The translations under genes were made by a program, and so were the position numbers. A stretch of DNA of 64,000 bases, taken from assembly GCA_964581465.1 (NCBI GenBank), contig CAZOOP010000002.1, positions 62,001 through 126,000 on the forward strand. Direction: 5' to 3'. The DNA comes from WJMB01 sp964581465 (GTDB lineage Bacteria; RBG-13-66-14). The first letter of the stretch is position 1. Every line of letters begins with the position of its first letter. A model generated the notes under the pieces. The model was not told the DNA's origin and made no database searches. It was given only the letters and a program-made list of their open reading frames with translations. Of this stretch, positions 16,190-23,892 are shown piece by piece.

Positions 16190-18643
16190 ATGATCCCCCC
16201 CCAGATTATTGCCATCGCCCTGCTCCTCCCGTTCCGGATTGCGACGGCTCAGCCGTCGCCGCCGGAACCGGTTCCGCGGGCGCCCGAGCCGGAACCCGTC
16301 GGGACGGCGCTGCTCGCCTGGGAAGAGCAAACCCGGGAGGTGGAAGGTGGAAGCGTTGACGAGCGTACCGACTTCTACTTCCTCGATGATCTGCCCGCCG
16401 GTGAGATCGGTTTCGCGGTGGACTCGCAGTCCGGCTGGATCGAGTACCGGGTGGACGAGAATCGACTGATCCTCAACGTCAACGCCCGTGTGGCCTACGA
16501 GGACATGCGTCTGGCCGCCGACACGGTGATTTATGAGGCCGAGGCCGGCGAGGTCGAGGCCCTGGGGGCGCCGATCCTGATCCAGGACGACGACCGCGTC
16601 GACGGCGAACGGATGCGTTACAGCTTCAAGAGCGGGCGCGGCTTGGTCTACGGGGGTGAAACCTCCGTCGAGCAGGGTCTGGCCACGGGTGCCAAGCTCA
16701 AGCTGCAGGCCGGCGACGTGCTGCACATCGCCGGAGGGACCTTCACCACCTCGACGCGGCCGGTGGACCCCGAGTACCACTTCTACTGTCCACGACTGAA
16801 GGTGTACGCCGGAGACAAGGTTATCGCCAAGCCCGTGGTGCTGTTCATCGGCCACGTCCCGGTGGCGGCGGCGCCCTACTACTACTACCCCCTGGGTCGG
16901 GAGCGTCGCTCGGGGTTCCTGGCGCCCAGGCTGGGCTACCGCAGCCGGGGCAACTTCACCTTGCGCAACGCTTACTACTGGGCTATCAACGACTACGCCG
17001 ACGCCACCTTCGCCCTGGACTACGACACCGAGCGCGGCTGGCGCCAGGAGATCGAAGGCCGCTATCTCTATGGCACCCGCTGGGGAATGAACTTCTTCCG
17101 CGCCGTTCACGACGAGGACCGCAGCCAGGGGCGCGAGTGGTGGTCGCTGTCGGCCCGGCATCGCCAGGACCTGCCCTGGGACATCAACGGTTTGCTCCAG
17201 GCCGATCTGCGTACCGACCGCTACAGCGATTACCTTTACGCCGAGGATATCGAGGACCGCACCCGCAGCGCCTACAACAGCTTCCTCTCATTGAGCCGCT
17301 CCTTCGAGAAGCTCAGCCTTTCGGCCGACGTCGATTACAAGGCCTCCCTGGTGGAGAGCGAGACCGACGACGAGGACACCGGGCCGACCACCTGGACCGT
17401 CCCGCGAATCTCGGCCTCGTTATCCCAGAGCGAGCTCTTCGACACCGGCGCCTATCTCTCCAGCTCGCTGAGTTTCGTCAACCGCCTCTACTCCGAGTCC
17501 GATCCCTTCCGCAACGCCCGGCTCAACCTCCGCCTGACCCGCCCCTTCTCCCTTTTCCGCTACTTCAAGTTCAACCCCTACGCCAACGGCAGCGTCGACT
17601 GGTACCGCATCGCCGCCGACGGCTCGCTGAACCTGTTCCAGCCCCTCTACGACGCCGGAGTCAGCTTCTCGACACGCATCTACGGCCTGTTCTACCCCGG
17701 TGATGACGAGCTGCGTCACATTATCGAGCCCTCGGCGGGGCTGTCCTGGCAGCCGGAGATAGAGGACGAGCTGGTGCCCTCGGGCGGCCGGCGCCAGCGC
17801 GGCTCGACGAGTATCAATCTCGGCTTGACGAACAGGATCAAGATCCACTTCGACGCCGGGCGGCCCGAGTGGGTCGGGGAGCACGACGGGGAATCGCAAG
17901 ATGACGAGGGGGAAGATGATTCATCATCCGGGGGTGGATACGGCTCCGAAAGCCTGGAGCTGCTGCGTTGGGACCTCTCCACCGGCTATTATGTCTCCCA
18001 GCAGTTGGAGGAAGAGAACACATATGGCACACCTTTTGCACATGTACCCGATGAGGAGATTGTCGCCGAGGGGAGCTGGAGTGATTTGACCAGTCGGCTC
18101 TACATCACCCCCAACTTCGCCGACTGGTACGACGCCATGCTTTCGCTCAACACCAAACACGACCTCTACACCGGCGAGCTGGAGCAGTTCGACCTCTCAG
18201 CCGCCTTCGCCGTCTCCGGCGACGGGGCCGACGCCAAGCTGGAGGATAACGAGTACGTCGATCCCCTCGACGAGCTGCCGGACTACGACCCCCTGGACAC
18301 CGCGCCGCCGGAGAGCGAGCTGGAGCGGCGCATCGACAGCGGCTGGCGCATCGGGCTGAGCTACGACTACACCATGGGGCGCTACAGCTCCCAGGACCTG
18401 CAGTTCCTCAAGGCCCAAGCCGTCTTCAACCTCACCGACCACTGGCGGGTGACCTACTCGAACTCGCTTAATTTGGTCACGGGCAACCTGGTCTTCCAGA
18501 CGTTCTCGATCTACCGGGACATGCACTCCTGGGAGGCCCGGCTGCGCCTGGAGGAGCGCCGCGGTGTGATCAGCGTGTGGTTCCTCATCGATATCAAGGA
18601 CATCCCGGACATCCGCATCGAGGGCCGCCCGGAGCTCTATTAA
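16190..18643 (+). CDS. lptD: LptD-like LPS-assembly outer membrane protein
   Basis: LptD forms the outer-membrane translocon that inserts lipopolysaccharide. The 817-aa protein has a signal (MIPPQIIAIALLLPFRIATA), then an OstA/LptA-like periplasmic domain (about 60-200; repeating phrases such as RLILNVNARVAYEDMRLAAD and GERMRYSFKSGRGLVYGGE). A conserved transition follows (PYYYYPLGRERRSGFLAPRLG, about 224-244), and then a long beta-barrel of alternating strands with many Tyr, Trp and Arg. An acidic Ser/Gly-rich loop (about 565-585) interrupts the barrel. Length is near the LptD norm. It is alone, downstream of element B. No strong Shine-Dalgarno is visible. The barrel could belong to an LptD-like paralogue, but the domain order is typical. 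Confidence 0.82.
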   Translation: MIPPQIIAIALLLPFRIATAQPSPPEPVPRAPEPEPVGTALLAWEEQTREVEGGSVDERTDFYFLDDLPAGEIGFAVDSQSGWIEYRVDENRLILNVNARVAYEDMRLAADTVIYEAEAGEVEALGAPILIQDDDRVDGERMRYSFKSGRGLVYGGETSVEQGLATGAKLKLQAGDVLHIAGGTFTTSTRPVDPEYHFYCPRLKVYAGDKVIAKPVVLFIGHVPVAAAPYYYYPLGRERRSGFLAPRLGYRSRGNFTLRNAYYWAINDYADATFALDYDTERGWRQEIEGRYLYGTRWGMNFFRAVHDEDRSQGREWWSLSARHRQDLPWDINGLLQADLRTDRYSDYLYAEDIEDRTRSAYNSFLSLSRSFEKLSLSADVDYKASLVESETDDEDTGPTTWTVPRISASLSQSELFDTGAYLSSSLSFVNRLYSESDPFRNARLNLRLTRPFSLFRYFKFNPYANGSVDWYRIAADGSLNLFQPLYDAGVSFSTRIYGLFYPGDDELRHIIEPSAGLSWQPEIEDELVPSGGRRQRGSTSINLGLTNRIKIHFDAGRPEWVGEHDGESQDDEGEDDSSSGGGYGSESLELLRWDLSTGYYVSQQLEEENTYGTPFAHVPDEEIVAEGSWSDLTSRLYITPNFADWYDAMLSLNTKHDLYTGELEQFDLSAAFAVSGDGADAKLEDNEYVDPLDELPDYDPLDTAPPESELERRIDSGWRIGLSYDYTMGRYSSQDLQFLKAQAVFNLTDHWRVTYSNSLNLVTGNLVFQTFSIYRDMHSWEARLRLEERRGVISVWFLIDIKDIPDIRIEGRPELY

Positions 18644-18777
18644 AGCCCCGGACAGGGAGGCATCCCGCACCGAAAGCCTGAGCCACCTCCATGACTGGTG
18701 ATTGAGCTGAAAGGGCCTGCCCGTTGGGTGCGGTGAAGAATACGCCAGAGAATGACCCGTTCCGAACGGCACTGGTA

Positions 18778-18806
18778 TTGAGTCGGGTTTCTTAAACAGT
18801 TAGAAT
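18778..18806 (+). promoter_or_regulatory. sigma70-type promoter of the DUF4388/REC gene
   Basis: TTGAGT (18778-18783), 17-base spacer, TAGAAT (18801-18806), about 65 bases before the first possible start. Good match in both hexamers. Confidence 0.6.
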
Positions 18807-18871
18807 AGAAACACCGTTGTCATTTTTTAATTGCTTCACTCATGTTTTATGGGGCCTGCTGGTCAAGATGA

Positions 18872-20113
18872 GTGGCAAAAGACGCCATGGCGGGTCATAT
18901 TGAATGCCGAGCCACCGAGATTGGCGGTTCATTCACCCCTTTGGGCGACCTGGTTGCAGGAGATGTTAACTGGATGGAGCGGGTAATTCTCAAGGGCACG
19001 CAGGCCGGCTTGTCGCTGCCGGACCTCTTCGAGCTGCTGCGCTTCAAGCGTGGTCCGATCTGTTGCCGGGTGACCGGCGACGGATTCGAGGCCAATTTCT
19101 ACCTCAAGAACGGTCGGGTGGTCTGGGCCGAGAATCCGGGTCAGACCGAGCCCATCGGCGTCTATCTGGTCCGGATCGGTGCGCTGTCGAATACCACGCT
19201 GATGCAGGAGCTCGGCCGTATCGACAAAGCCTCGGGAAACGGCGGTATCGGGCGCCATCTGGTCCAAAACGGCCTGATCGACAAACGGCATATCTCCCAG
19301 GCCCTGCGCCTGCGCACAATCGACCTGGCCAAAGACGTCTTCAACCGCCAGCGTCACGGCCAGAGCCCCGGTGGAGAGGTCGAACAGGAAATCGACATCC
19401 TGGTCTACTATGTCGACGACGAGGACATCCCCAACCGCATCGAAGATCCGATGAGCGTCGACAATCTGCTGCTCGAGGTGGCTCGCTACACCGACGAGGA
19501 GCAATCGTTGATGCAGCAGGTCGGCTCCACCGACGTGCCCCTGCTGATCCAGGAGCAGCAGTTGGCCGAGGACATCGAGTTCAGCCAGACCGAGTGGGAT
19601 TGCCTGAAGCTTATCAACAACAAGCGCACCGTCGACAACATCCTGACCATCTCTCACCATCCCCGGGTCGAGGTTCTCAAGGCCCTGGTGGTCTTCTTCA
19701 ACCTGGGCATCGTCCGCCGCGGGCTCAAGCGCGGCTCGAAGCGGCGGGTGCTGATCGTCGACGACAGCCTGACCTCGCGCCACCTGGTCGGCTTTGTGAT
19801 GGGTGAGGCCGGTTTCGACGTCGACGAGGCCGGCGACGGCGAGAGCGCTCTGGACAAGGCCCACAAGAACCCTCCCGATTTGGTGGTTCTCGATGTGATG
19901 CTGCCGGGTATCAACGGCTACGAGGTCTGCAGCAAGCTGAAAAAGGATCCGCGTACAGCAAAGGTCCCGGTGATCCTGCTGACCTCGCTGACCGGTTTCA
20001 CCGACAAGCTGCGCGGCCGCCTGGTGCGGGCCGACGTTTATCTGGAAAAACCCTTCAAGGAGGAGGAGCTGACCCGTATCGCCCAGAAGCTCACCGAGCG
20101 CAACCGCGTCTGA
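18872..20113 (+). CDS. DUF4388/PatA-like N-terminal domain fused to a response-regulator receiver
   Basis: The 413-aa protein has two parts. Residues 30-110 look like the DUF4388/PatA-N region found in bacterial regulators (GLSLPDLFELLRFKRG, then FEANFYLKNGRVVWAE). A helical middle part follows (about 115-285). Residues 291-410 are a CheY-like receiver: acidic pair D297/D298, phospho-acceptor D341 in VVLDVMLPG, and the KPF lysine near 392. The likely role is a phosphorylation-controlled regulator with no DNA-binding domain. The start is GTG 18872 or ATG 18887; neither has a clear ribosome binding site. It precedes the sigma54-driven chemosensory operon and may feed or sense it. Confidence 0.8.
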   Translation: MAKDAMAGHIECRATEIGGSFTPLGDLVAGDVNWMERVILKGTQAGLSLPDLFELLRFKRGPICCRVTGDGFEANFYLKNGRVVWAENPGQTEPIGVYLVRIGALSNTTLMQELGRIDKASGNGGIGRHLVQNGLIDKRHISQALRLRTIDLAKDVFNRQRHGQSPGGEVEQEIDILVYYVDDEDIPNRIEDPMSVDNLLLEVARYTDEEQSLMQQVGSTDVPLLIQEQQLAEDIEFSQTEWDCLKLINNKRTVDNILTISHHPRVEVLKALVVFFNLGIVRRGLKRGSKRRVLIVDDSLTSRHLVGFVMGEAGFDVDEAGDGESALDKAHKNPPDLVVLDVMLPGINGYEVCSKLKKDPRTAKVPVILLTSLTGFTDKLRGRLVRADVYLEKPFKEEELTRIAQKLTERNRV

Positions 20114-20195
20114 TTCTGGCCCTATTCATGTTGCTTTTCACACTCGCTTGACCAGATGTGTCGCCCGCTCCCCCTTGTAATGCTCGATGGTCAAC

Positions 20196-20211
20196 TGGCA
20201 TGGTTTTTGCA
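20196..20211 (+). promoter_or_regulatory. sigma54 (-24/-12) promoter of the chemosensory operon
   Basis: TGGCATGGTTTTTGCA has GG and GC ten bases apart, a near-perfect sigma54 promoter. Transcription would start near 20222, about 100 bases before the 51-aa gene that opens the cheY-cheW-MCP-cheR run. No enhancer-binding protein gene is in the window. Confidence 0.72.
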
Positions 20212-20324
20212 CTCTATTTAACAGTCGGACGCGACGGCCGGCCGAACAACCCTGATGCCGCCTGTAAACCTGTGATCCCCATCTCTAGCCACGATAACGC
20301 AAACAACCTCCCGGAGAGGACGAG

Positions 20325-20480
20325 ATGTCGATGAGTGACGAGGAACTGAAACGGTGGCGGGAGATCCAGAGCAAGTACGAATACCCGGTGGATCCCTACG
20401 GAGAACGCATCAGCGAGGATGACCAGGAGAGGTTCACCCTCTGGGAAGACCTGGGTCTCTACGCCTACCTGAAAAAGTAG
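20325..20480 (+). CDS. 51-aa hydrophilic protein, first gene behind the sigma54 promoter
   Basis: This short frame starts ATG-TCG-ATG, preceded by GGAGAGGA, an excellent ribosome binding site, and ends with TAG at 20478-20480. The protein is charged and aromatic (starts MSMSDEELKRWREIQSKYEY, ends LGLYAYLKK) with no cysteine and no membrane segment. I do not recognise it. It lies between a sigma54 promoter and cheY, 70 bases before cheY, so it is probably co-transcribed with the chemosensory genes. The ribosome binding site and position make it more than a chance frame. A small adaptor or regulatory protein is a guess only. Confidence 0.65.
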   Translation: MSMSDEELKRWREIQSKYEYPVDPYGERISEDDQERFTLWEDLGLYAYLKK

Positions 20481-20550
20481 CCCGGAAAACTCCCCCAGCG
20501 ATGTAACGCAACTTCGGTTTCGAGACAACTAGAAAGCAAGGAGAAACTAG

Positions 20551-20913
20551 ATGGCTAAAATCCTTATCGTCGAGGATTCGAGCGTCGAGATGGAGGCGAT
20601 CACCAAGGCTCTCGAGCCCACCGGGCACGAGCTGCTCAAGGCCGCCGACGGTGAGAGCGGGTTGGAGATGGCCAAGAACACCAAGCCCGACCTGCTCCTC
20701 CTCGACATCATCCTGCCCAAGATGAACGGTTTCCAAGTCTGCCGAGACCTGCGCTCGGACCCGGCCACCGAGGGACTCAAGGTCGTGATGCTGACCAGCA
20801 AGGATCAGGACTCGGACAAGTTCTGGGGTCTGCGTCAGGGCGCCGACGAGTACCTGACCAAGCCCTTCGATCCCGAAGAGCTGCGCAAGGTCGTGGCGAA
20901 GTACATCGACTGA
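20551..20913 (+). CDS. cheY: CheY-like single-domain response regulator
   Basis: Phospho-receiver domain alone (120 aa). Visible residues are E8-D9 (metal binding), phospho-acceptor D52 in LLLDIILPKMNG, the Thr of VVMLTSKD near 81 and the Lys of LTKPFD near 104. Such proteins carry the CheA signal to a motor or other target. The style (FQVCRDLRSDP) is close to the PilG/PilH and gliding-type regulators rather than flagellar CheY, but this is an impression. An AAGGAG site precedes the ATG. It is second in the sigma54-type operon and 22 bases before cheW. Confidence 0.9.
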   Translation: MAKILIVEDSSVEMEAITKALEPTGHELLKAADGESGLEMAKNTKPDLLLLDIILPKMNGFQVCRDLRSDPATEGLKVVMLTSKDQDSDKFWGLRQGADEYLTKPFDPEELRKVVAKYID

Positions 20914-20935
20914 TCGCCAAAACCCGGGAGCTTCC

Positions 20936-21388
20936 GTGGTCGAGAGCATCCAGGAGCTGCGTCTGGTCGAGTTCGGTCTCGGCGGCGAGACCTTCGCCAC
21001 CGATGTCACCGAGGTGACCGACATCCTCTTCGTCCCGCAGATGACGCCCGTGCCGGGCACGCCGGGCGAGGTGATGGGCCTGTTCAACCTGCGCGGCGTC
21101 GTCACGGCGCTGCTGGATTGCAGCGGCCTGTTCAACCTGCGGCGCCAACCCCGCAGCCGGACCACCCGCATCCTGGTTCTGGAGCCCGTGCCCGGCGCCG
21201 GTTTCGCCCTCTGGGCCGATTATGTGGCCGACATCGCCACGGTGGACGCCGCTATGCTGGCCCCGCCGCCGGAGGGCACCCCGGGCGTGGAGATGCTTCG
21301 CGGTGTTTACAACCGGGGCACGGGTCCCACCGTGGTGCTCGACGCCGCCGCCCTGGTCGAGGCTCCCCTGTTCCAGCAATACCGCTGA
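20936..21388 (+). CDS. cheW: CheW-like coupling protein
   Basis: Links chemoreceptors to CheA. The 150-aa protein shows the CheW pattern: LVEFGLGGETFATDVTEVTDIL (strands 1-2), the conserved GLFNLRGVVTALLDCSGLF (near 68-86), and a closing VLDAAALV. The start is GTG 20936 with GGGAG five bases upstream. It lies between cheY and the first substrate-binding lipoprotein in the same direction. It is the most canonical of the three CheW-like proteins in the window; the other two (33030 and 33416) are divergent. Confidence 0.88.
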   Translation: MVESIQELRLVEFGLGGETFATDVTEVTDILFVPQMTPVPGTPGEVMGLFNLRGVVTALLDCSGLFNLRRQPRSRTTRILVLEPVPGAGFALWADYVADIATVDAAMLAPPPEGTPGVEMLRGVYNRGTGPTVVLDAAALVEAPLFQQYR

Positions 21389-21470
21389 TACCGGATAACA
21401 CGGTTCCAACATGCCGCCTGTATTATTACAGCGCGCCATTCACCCCGATAACGCAAACGGAGGTTCACCT

Positions 21471-22535
21471 TTGAAGAAACTAATCCTGCTCGTGCTGCCC
21501 CTGCTTCTGCTGCTCCCCCTGGCCTGCGACGAGGAAGGCGCAGAGACCGCCGGAGAGAACGGTGGGGAAAACGGCGAAGAGACCGGGCCGGTGACCATCC
21601 TGATCGTCCACAGCTACCACGAGGGTTACGCCTGGGTCGACGACATCAACGACGGTTTCGCCGCCCGCTTGGATGAACTCAAGCTGGTCGAGGGTGAGGA
21701 TTACACCCTGGAGCACTTCTACATGGACACCAAGCGCATCCCGGCCGAAGAATACGCCGCGGCGGGTCAGAGCGCTCTGGAGAAGGTCGATGAGCTGGGC
21801 GCCGACATCGTCATCGCCGTCGACGACAACGCCCAGGAGTACGTGGTCAAGGAGCTGCACGGCCGCGATGACGTCGACGTGGTCTTCTGCGGCGTCAACA
21901 ACGACCCCGTCGAGAAGTACGGCATCGTGGACACCTACGAGAAGCCCGGAGGCAACGTCACCGGCTGCCTGGAGCGCGAGCGCTTCGTGGGCACCGTGGC
22001 CCTGCTGCGCGAGATGGTCTCCGGTGTGGCTTCCGTGGCCTTTGTCTACGACGACGGCACCACGGCGCCGCCGATTATCGAGAGGAATAAGCAGTCCGCC
22101 GCGGAGTTGGGTGTCGATGTTACTTTTGAGCGCTCGGTGGGCACTCTGGCCGATTGGCGGGCCGCCGTGGCCGAGGCCGCCGAGGCCGCCGACTTCATCC
22201 ACCTGACCGTCTACCACACCATCGACGACGAGGCCGGCGAGCACGTCAATGAAAACGATGTCCTGGCCTGGACCGTCGAGAACAGCCCGGTGCCGTTGAC
22301 CGGCACCTGGGACTGGTCCGTCGAGGGCGGCGCTCTGTGCGCCGAGGCCATCAACGGCGTCAATCAGGGACGCGAGGCCGCCGACCTGGTTCAACTGATC
22401 CTCAACGGTCGCGAACCGGCCACCATCTCCATCGTCGAGAACGTCGACGGGGAGCGGATGATCAACTCCGAGACTGCGGCGAAGCTGGGGATCGAGCTCA
22501 CCGAATCCCTGCGCGCCAGTTGCACCGTCTTTTAA
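21471..22535 (+). CDS. ABC-type substrate-binding lipoprotein (ABC_sub_bind-like), paralogue 1
   Basis: The 354-aa lipoprotein starts at TTG 21471 with GGAGG seven bases before. The frame is open from 21411 but the extra residues are not signal-like. Signal MKKLILLVLP continues to lipobox LPLAC with the modified cysteine at 19. The mature protein has a Glu/Gly linker, then a periplasmic binding fold (TILIVHSYHEGYAWV, the VVFCGVNND segment, GNVTGCLE), like the ABC_sub_bind or TrpX family. No permease or ATPase gene is adjacent; the neighbours are cheW, a paralogue and an MCP. It is therefore likely a ligand-binding partner for the receptor rather than for uptake. Confidence 0.82.
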   Translation: MKKLILLVLPLLLLLPLACDEEGAETAGENGGENGEETGPVTILIVHSYHEGYAWVDDINDGFAARLDELKLVEGEDYTLEHFYMDTKRIPAEEYAAAGQSALEKVDELGADIVIAVDDNAQEYVVKELHGRDDVDVVFCGVNNDPVEKYGIVDTYEKPGGNVTGCLERERFVGTVALLREMVSGVASVAFVYDDGTTAPPIIERNKQSAAELGVDVTFERSVGTLADWRAAVAEAAEAADFIHLTVYHTIDDEAGEHVNENDVLAWTVENSPVPLTGTWDWSVEGGALCAEAINGVNQGREAADLVQLILNGREPATISIVENVDGERMINSETAAKLGIELTESLRASCTVF

Positions 22536-22685
22536 GTAGTCTCGAATCCGTGTCTCGTCGGCGTCGCCAACACCAGATGAATCATCGTGTTATCGCCCGT
22601 GAATCCCCGAAGCGCGCCGTAAGGCCGCCACACCAGCGAATATCTCTTCCTTGACGAGCCGAGCGGTGGCTGGAAAAAAGGAGGA

Positions 22686-23753
22686 GTGGTGTTATCAACC
22701 CGAAGTATCCTGCTCGCCGGTATCCTGCTCGCGCTGGCCCTGGTCCCCCTGGTTGGTTGCGACGAAGAGGCGGAACCGGTCGAAGCCGACGCCGACGAGA
22801 CGCCCTTGATCCTGGTAGTCCATAGCTACCATCCCGAGTACAACTGGGTCCAGGAGGTCAATGAAGGCCTGGAGGCCGCCCTGGAGAAGGCCAAGTGGGT
22901 CGGGGGCGAGGACTACACCCTCGAGTACTACTACATGGACACCAAGCGCAACCCCGAGGTCGAGTTCATGACCCAGGCCGGCGCGGAGACCCTGGCCTAC
23001 GTCGAAGAGACCGAGCCCGACGTGGTGATCGTCATCGCCGACAACGCCATGGAGTACTTCGGCGTCAAGATGCTCGGCAAGGATACTCCGGTGCTCTTCG
23101 CCGCCGTCAACAACGATCCCGTCGGCTATTACGAGATCGCCGACTCCCTGGAGACGCCGGGACACAACATCAGCGGTTGTCTGCACAAGGCCCGCTTCTC
23201 CGGGACCATCGAGATCCTGCGCGAGCTCTATCCCGAGGCCTCGCGCATGGCGCTGCTGGCCGACGACGCCACCGTCGCTCCGCCGCACATGGAGCGCTAC
23301 AAGGCCGAGGCGCCGGACCTGGGCGTCGAGGTGGTCATGGAGGAGCGCATCGGCGACTTCGAGGTCTGGAAACAGGCCGTGGCCGAGGCCAACCAGAGCG
23401 CCGACTTCATCATGCTGACCGTCTACCACACCCTTCGGCAGGAGAACGGCGACCACATCCTGGGTCCCGACGTGCTGGCCTGGACCCTGGAGAACACCAC
23501 CCTGCCAACCACGGCCACCTGGTCCTTCACCGTGACCGACGACGGCGCCCTGCTGGGCGACTGTATCACTGGGGTGGACCACGGCGAGCTGGTGATGGAG
23601 ATGGCGATCAAGGCGCTCAACGGCGTCCCCGTCAAATCGATGCCCATCGTGTCCAACGTCGACGGCGCCCGAGTCATCAACGCCGACACCGCCGCCCGGC
23701 TGGGAGTCGAGATCCCGGAGGGCCTGCGCCGTAGTTGCGAGATAATCGAGTAA
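22686..23753 (+). CDS. ABC-type substrate-binding lipoprotein (ABC_sub_bind-like), paralogue 2
   Basis: The 355-aa paralogue of the preceding gene shares an ordered series of motifs: LVVHSYHPEYNWV, YYMDTKRNPE, AAVNNDPVG, GHNISGCLHKARF, LTVYHT, NVDGARVIN. It has a signal with lipobox PLVGC (cysteine 25). Two adjacent GTG codons (22686, 22689) follow AAGGAGG; the second has better spacing. It lies 150 bases after paralogue 1 and ahead of the MCP. Conservation of tyrosine-rich pocket phrases such as YHT and YMDTKR in both suggests related ligands. The ligand is unknown. No transporter partners are visible. Confidence 0.82.
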   Translation: MVLSTRSILLAGILLALALVPLVGCDEEAEPVEADADETPLILVVHSYHPEYNWVQEVNEGLEAALEKAKWVGGEDYTLEYYYMDTKRNPEVEFMTQAGAETLAYVEETEPDVVIVIADNAMEYFGVKMLGKDTPVLFAAVNNDPVGYYEIADSLETPGHNISGCLHKARFSGTIEILRELYPEASRMALLADDATVAPPHMERYKAEAPDLGVEVVMEERIGDFEVWKQAVAEANQSADFIMLTVYHTLRQENGDHILGPDVLAWTLENTTLPTTATWSFTVTDDGALLGDCITGVDHGELVMEMAIKALNGVPVKSMPIVSNVDGARVINADTAARLGVEIPEGLRRSCEIIE

Positions 23754-23892
23754 CCGACACTCCGCGGCGCGGCGACCCTGGAGCCGTCGCGCCGCGCCAC
23801 CCGCCCGTGAATGACCGACACGTCCGCATTTATCGATACCTAACCATTTCGGATTACCACACGTGGCGGCAATCGCTTGGAGGTTGAGGGAG

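Noticed and set aside
18644..18770. Structured leader after lptD considered as a riboswitch
   Set aside because: No conserved core of cobalamin, cyclic-di-GMP or other known classes could be matched by eye.
23763..23799. GC-rich hairpin between the second substrate-binding gene and the MCP as a terminator
   Set aside because: The stem has a bulge and no T run, and the genes on both sides appear functionally linked.
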